From an uncultured Eubacteriales bacterium (lineage in GTDB: Bacteria; Bacillota_A; Clostridia; Lachnospirales; Lachnospiraceae), in NCBI GenBank assembly GCA_902803345.1, contig CADCPV010000242.1:1-9112 (forward strand): 9,112 nt of DNA. Direction: 5' to 3'. Both the position numbers and the translations under genes were made by a program. Below, in pieces: positions 6,582-9,112 of the stretch (within the stretch, counting starts at the first letter, position 1; every line of letters begins with the position of its first letter). Below the pieces are notes generated by a model. That model was given only the letters and a program-made list of their open reading frames with translations. It did no database searches and was not told where the DNA came from.

Positions 6582-7898
6582 ATGGATGCCCGAAACATGA
6601 AAATCGCTTTCCATACCCTCGGCTGCAAGGTGAATCTGTATGAAACCGAGGTGATGTTGGGGCTCGCCCGCGAGGCGGGTTTTTCGATTGTGCCCTTTTC
6701 CGCTGCGGCGGACATCTATGTCGTCAATACCTGCACCGTGACGAACATGGCGGACAAAAAGTCCCGCTCCTACCTTCGGCGTCCGCGGAAGCTCAATCCG
6801 GAGGCCGTGATCGTGGCCTGCGGCTGCTATGCCCAGACGGAAGGAGAGAAGCTTCTTCAGGAGGGGATCGCGGATCTGATTGTCGGCGCGGATGAGAAGC
6901 AGGATCTTCTCCGGATCTTGGAGGATTATGTGGATAAAGGCATCCGCCGTCCCGTTCGGGACGTGTCGCTTCGGGCGCCGTATTCCGAGATGCGCCTTCG
7001 TACGCTGGAAACACGTACACGCGCGGATATCAAGGTGCAGGACGGCTGCAACCAGTTCTGCTCTTACTGCATTATCCCCTATGCGCGCGGCAGAATCCGG
7101 AGCCGGGAGATTTCAGACTGCGTCCGGGAAATCCGGGAGCTTGCGGATCAGGGTGTGCGCGAATTTGTCCTTACGGGAATCCATTTAAGTTCCTACGGCC
7201 GGGACTTTCCCGATCCGAAGGGCGATGAATTCCTGCAGCTTGTCAGGGCCGTCTCAAAGATCCCGGGTGTCGCAAGGATCCGCTTCGGGTCTCTGGAGCC
7301 CCGGATCGTAACGGAGGAATTCGCAAAAGCGCTTTCGGCCATTCCGAAGGTCTGCCCGCACTTCCACCTTTCGCTTCAGAGCGGCTGCGCGGAAACACTC
7401 CGGCGCATGAACCGGCACTATACGCCCGAAGAATACCGGAAGAGCTGTGAAATCCTGCGGAGATATTTTGACGAGCCGGCGCTGACAACGGATGTGATCG
7501 TCGGCTTCCCCGGAGAAACCGAGCAGGAATTTGAGGAGTCTTACCGCTTTGTCGAAAGCATCGGCTTTTATGAGCTGCATGTATTCAGGTATTCAAGAAG
7601 AAAAGGAACCGTCGCGGACCGGATGCCCGACCAGGTGGCGGAGGAAATCAAGACAGCGCGTTCTGACCGGCTTCTTAGGCTGAGTTCGGAGATGTCCGAA
7701 CACTACTGCCTGAGAAAATGCGGAACGGATGCGGAAGTCCTGACGGAACAGCCGGGGATTTATCAGGGGGAAAGAAGGTATTTCGGATATACAAGAGAGT
7801 ACATCCGCACAGCGGTTCTTTCCGAGACAGAAGGAAACCGGATTGTCCGTGGAACCCTGAAGCCTTCAGGTGATCCGGACCTCATGCTTCTTGTGTAA
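6582..7898 (+). CDS. mtaB: tRNA (N6-threonylcarbamoyladenosine-37) methylthiotransferase MtaB
   Basis: A radical-SAM enzyme of the MiaB/MtaB/RimO group that adds a methylthio group to t6A37 of tRNAs reading ANN codons. From the ATG at 6582 it is 438 residues. The N-terminal MTTase domain carries the auxiliary [4Fe-4S] cysteines C15 (FHTLGCKVN), C51 (NTCTVTN) and C82 (CGCYAQ). The radical-SAM cluster is C156, C160 and C163 in CNQFCSYC. LSLQSGC follows in the barrel, and the last 60 or so residues fit a TRAM RNA-binding domain. FHTLGCKVN and the overall form point to MtaB (B. subtilis YqeV) rather than MiaB. GGAG (6565-6568) supports 6582. The ATG at 6597 is possible, and a GTG at 6534 lacks a binding site. 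No clear promoter was found. Confidence 0.93.
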   Translation: MDARNMKIAFHTLGCKVNLYETEVMLGLAREAGFSIVPFSAAADIYVVNTCTVTNMADKKSRSYLRRPRKLNPEAVIVACGCYAQTEGEKLLQEGIADLIVGADEKQDLLRILEDYVDKGIRRPVRDVSLRAPYSEMRLRTLETRTRADIKVQDGCNQFCSYCIIPYARGRIRSREISDCVREIRELADQGVREFVLTGIHLSSYGRDFPDPKGDEFLQLVRAVSKIPGVARIRFGSLEPRIVTEEFAKALSAIPKVCPHFHLSLQSGCAETLRRMNRHYTPEEYRKSCEILRRYFDEPALTTDVIVGFPGETEQEFEESYRFVESIGFYELHVFRYSRRKGTVADRMPDQVAEEIKTARSDRLLRLSSEMSEHYCLRKCGTDAEVLTEQPGIYQGERRYFGYTREYIRTAVLSETEGNRIVRGTLKPSGDPDLMLLV

Positions 7899-7914
7899 AT
7901 CCAACAGATCAGGA

Positions 7915-7940
7915 CCGTGAAAATCATCGTTTTTTCACGG
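7915..7940 (+). terminator. Hairpin after mtaB, possible terminator
   Basis: CCGTGAAAA (7915-7923) pairs with TTTTCACGG (7932-7940) in a perfect 9-bp stem with an 8-nt loop, 16 nt after the mtaB stop. No T-tract follows; the T-run lies inside the loop and 3' arm. It is a plausible but atypical terminator or a 3'-end stabilising hairpin. Confidence 0.4.
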
Positions 7941-7948
7941 ATGCTCTA

Positions 7949-7977
7949 TTGAAGATTTGCAAAGAATATTATATAAT
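7949..7977 (+). promoter_or_regulatory. Promoter of the ireB-ruvX-DUF1292 group
   Basis: A TTGAAG -35 box (7949-7954) and a perfect TATAAT -10 box (7972-7977) are spaced 17 bp apart. The predicted start near 7984 gives a leader of about 80 nt before ireB. The surrounding sequence is distinctly AT-rich against the GC-rich coding regions. Confidence 0.75.
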
Positions 7978-7995
7978 TATAGTTTGTAAAAATGT

Positions 7996-8007
7996 CGGGA
8001 ATTCCCG
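7996..8007. repeat. 12-bp perfect palindrome in the ireB leader
   Basis: CGGGAATTCCCG is a perfect inverted repeat about 12 nt after the predicted transcription start. It could be an operator for a dimeric repressor or a small mRNA hairpin. No regulator is suggested by the context. Confidence 0.4.
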
Positions 8008-8064
8008 CAAAGAACAGTGAAAAGCTTTATCAGAGAAATATGCAAACAGGAGGGCTGTTCAGCC

Positions 8065-8340
8065 ATGGCTGATTTTAACGACACACAGTTTATCCGGCTT
8101 CCCGGAATGAACGGTTATGAAATGCCGAACCAGATGGATGCTTCCGATGTGCTGAAGCAGGTTTATGCTGCCCTCAGGGAGAAGGGCTACAATCCGGTCA
8201 CGCAGATTGTCGGCTATATCATGTCGGGCGATCCGACCTATATTACGAACTATCAGAATGCCCGTTCCCTGATCATGAAAGCAGAGCGGGACGAACTTCT
8301 GACAGAGCTGGTGGAGCATTATATCAAGACGGCGCTATGA
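8065..8340 (+). CDS. ireB: IreB family regulatory phosphoprotein (UPF0297, YrzL-like)
   Basis: A 91-residue cytoplasmic protein of the IreB/UPF0297 family. In Enterococcus faecalis IreB is a substrate of the PASTA-domain Ser/Thr kinase IreK and lowers intrinsic cephalosporin resistance. The family core is plain: EKGYNP (39-44), [14 protein letters not shown] (47-60), NARSLI (65-70) and ERDELL (74-79). Only one threonine, T7, is present in the N-terminal tail where the E. faecalis protein is phosphorylated on two. The start at 8065 is fixed by AGGAGGG (8048-8054), 10 nt upstream; an in-frame GTG at 8017 has no such site. The stop overlaps ruvX by 4 nt. The order ireB-ruvX-DUF1292 matches yrzL-yrrK-yrzB of B. 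subtilis. Confidence 0.95.
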   Translation: MADFNDTQFIRLPGMNGYEMPNQMDASDVLKQVYAALREKGYNPVTQIVGYIMSGDPTYITNYQNARSLIMKAERDELLTELVEHYIKTAL

Positions 8341-8789
8341 GAATCATGGGTCTCGACTACGGCGAGAAAACAGTCGGCGTCGCCGTGAGCGACCCGTACG
8401 GCTGGACCGCACAGGCACTCGAGACAATCGGGAGGAGCAGCGAAAACAAGCTCCGCGCGACATACCGGAGACTTTCGGATCTGATCGCCGAATATGAAGT
8501 TTCGGAGATCGTGGTCGGCCTGCCGGTTCTGATGTCGGGAGAGCGCGGAACGCGGGCACAGCTTGCGGAAGACTTTGCGGAAACGCTCCGAAAACGTACG
8601 GGCCTGCCGGTGCATCTTGTGGATGAGCGGCTGACGACGGTTGAAGCGGATGAAATTCTGTCAGAGAGCGGTGTTCCGAAAGCCGAACGGAAAAAGGTGA
8701 TCGACCAGGTCGCTGCCGGGCTGATTCTGCAGGATTACCTGAATCAGCGAAAAACAGGAGATGAGAATGGAAGAGCAGATTGTATTTGA
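8337..8789 (+). CDS. ruvX: RuvX/YqgF family putative pre-16S rRNA nuclease (Holliday junction resolvase-like)
   Basis: A 150-residue RNase H-fold nuclease of the YqgF family, first proposed as a Holliday junction resolvase and linked in E. coli to processing of the 5' end of pre-16S rRNA. Conserved acidic residues are visible: D7 in [11 protein letters not shown] (4-14), E97 in VDERLTT (95-101) and D123 in the IDQVAA segment (122-127). The strand EIVVGLP (57-63) is also typical. The length is normal. The ATG at 8337 overlaps the ireB stop in an ATGA junction, so translation is probably coupled. An ATG at 8346 would cut into the first strand and is less likely. The 3' end overlaps the DUF1292 gene by 23 nt. 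Confidence 0.94.
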   Translation: MRIMGLDYGEKTVGVAVSDPYGWTAQALETIGRSSENKLRATYRRLSDLIAEYEVSEIVVGLPVLMSGERGTRAQLAEDFAETLRKRTGLPVHLVDERLTTVEADEILSESGVPKAERKKVIDQVAAGLILQDYLNQRKTGDENGRADCI

Positions 8790-9024
8790 AACCGATGAGG
8801 GTGAAGTGCTGTTTTATGTGATTGAGGAGACCCGGGTCAACGGCACGAATTATCTACTCGTAACGGATTCCGAGGAAGAGGAGGCAGATGCCTACATTCT
8901 GAAGGATACCTCTTCGCCGGAAGACCGGGAAGCCGTCTATGAGATGGTGGAGGATGAGGAGATCCTCTCGGCGCTCCAGAAGGTTTTCAGGGAACTTCTG
9001 GACGACACGGATATCGAATTATAG
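8767..9024 (+). CDS. DUF1292 family protein (YrzB-like), function unknown
   Basis: An 85-residue very acidic protein of the DUF1292/YrzB family, which has no established function. It shows the typical form: a short beta-rich N-terminus with the sequence [15 protein letters not shown], a central NYLLVTDSEEEE segment ending in the ADAYIL strand, then an acidic C-terminal helix with the EDEEILSALQKVF segment. The start is chosen at 8767 because AGGAG (8756-8760) lies 6 nt upstream. The in-frame ATG at 8761 directly abuts that site and would be poorly used. It begins inside the end of ruvX in another frame, and its position behind ireB and ruvX is conserved in many Firmicutes. Cytoplasmic location is inferred from the absence of a signal or membrane segment. 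Confidence 0.9.
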   Translation: MEEQIVFETDEGEVLFYVIEETRVNGTNYLLVTDSEEEEADAYILKDTSSPEDREAVYEMVEDEEILSALQKVFRELLDDTDIEL

Positions 9025-9041
9025 TTTTACAGGAGTATACA

Positions 9042-9112
9042 TTGTCACAGACGAAGAAGAGAAATTATTATGATAATACCTCGGAACGGATCGTGAATGT
9101 CATACCGCTCGG
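9042..9112 (+). CDS. Start of a gene cut by the right edge, possibly RNase J
   Basis: A TTG start at 9042 is preceded by AGGAG (9031-9035) with 6-nt spacing and opens a frame that runs off the window after 23 codons. The translation is basic at first and ends in RIVNVIPLG. RNase J proteins commonly begin with a short basic tail followed by a strand and IPLGG, and RNase J genes occur downstream of ireB-ruvX-DUF1292 in related Clostridia. The identification rests on these few residues and the context. The gap after the DUF1292 gene is 17 nt, so it is likely in the same operon. No in-frame ATG or GTG start lies closer to the binding site. Confidence 0.5.
   Translation, partial: MSQTKKRNYYDNTSERIVNVIPL

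Noticed and set aside
8017..8064. GTG at 8017 as the start of ireB
   Set aside because: AGGAGGG at 8048-8054 points to the ATG at 8065, where the family's N-terminus begins.

Overview
The window reads as a chromosomal housekeeping region of a Clostridia-type Firmicute, most likely Lachnospiraceae-like. Supporting this are strong AGGAGG-type ribosome binding sites, the run ireB-ruvX-DUF1292, the prmA-rsmE-mtaB set (yqeT-yqeU-yqeV in Bacillus subtilis), a ThiI without a rhodanese domain beside a NifS-type desulfurase, and a D,D-carboxypeptidase with choline-binding-like repeats. Base composition looks moderately GC-rich for this group. I see no transposase, integrase, CRISPR array, phage gene or obvious sign of recent transfer.

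Layout. Positions 1-195 hold two tandem promoters in front of a tRNA-Arg(ACG) gene (196-269), which ends in a strong hairpin (281-305). A five-gene forward run follows at 363-6166: a lipoprotein-type D-Ala-D-Ala carboxypeptidase homologue, prmA, rsmE, a cysteine desulfurase and thiI. Its junctions are tight (1-nt gap prmA/rsmE, 4-nt overlap desulfurase/thiI). A convergent reverse-strand gene at 6285-6518 encodes a 77-residue HPr-like protein without the phosphorylatable histidine. It has its own consensus promoter at 6550-6578 and a terminator at 6216-6241. Forward transcription resumes with mtaB (6582-7898), whose leader overlaps that promoter. A new promoter (7949-7977) starts the ireB-ruvX-DUF1292 group (8065-9024). 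A gene cut by the right edge begins at 9042 and resembles the N-terminus of RNase J.

How the genes fit together. Most of the window serves the translation apparatus. PrmA methylates ribosomal protein L11, RsmE methylates 16S rRNA, the desulfurase/ThiI pair makes 4-thiouridine in tRNA, and MtaB makes ms2t6A37 in tRNA. IreB links to Ser/Thr kinase signalling at the cell wall, and the carboxypeptidase homologue acts on or binds the wall. The HPr-like protein may be a regulatory relative of HPr/Crh.

I do not see a wholly new multi-gene system. The points most worth a second look are the His-less HPr-like protein, a pair of 8-bp direct repeats spaced 21 bp across its promoter, the KPG in place of KTG in the carboxypeptidase homologue, and the clustering of sulfur-dependent tRNA modification genes.
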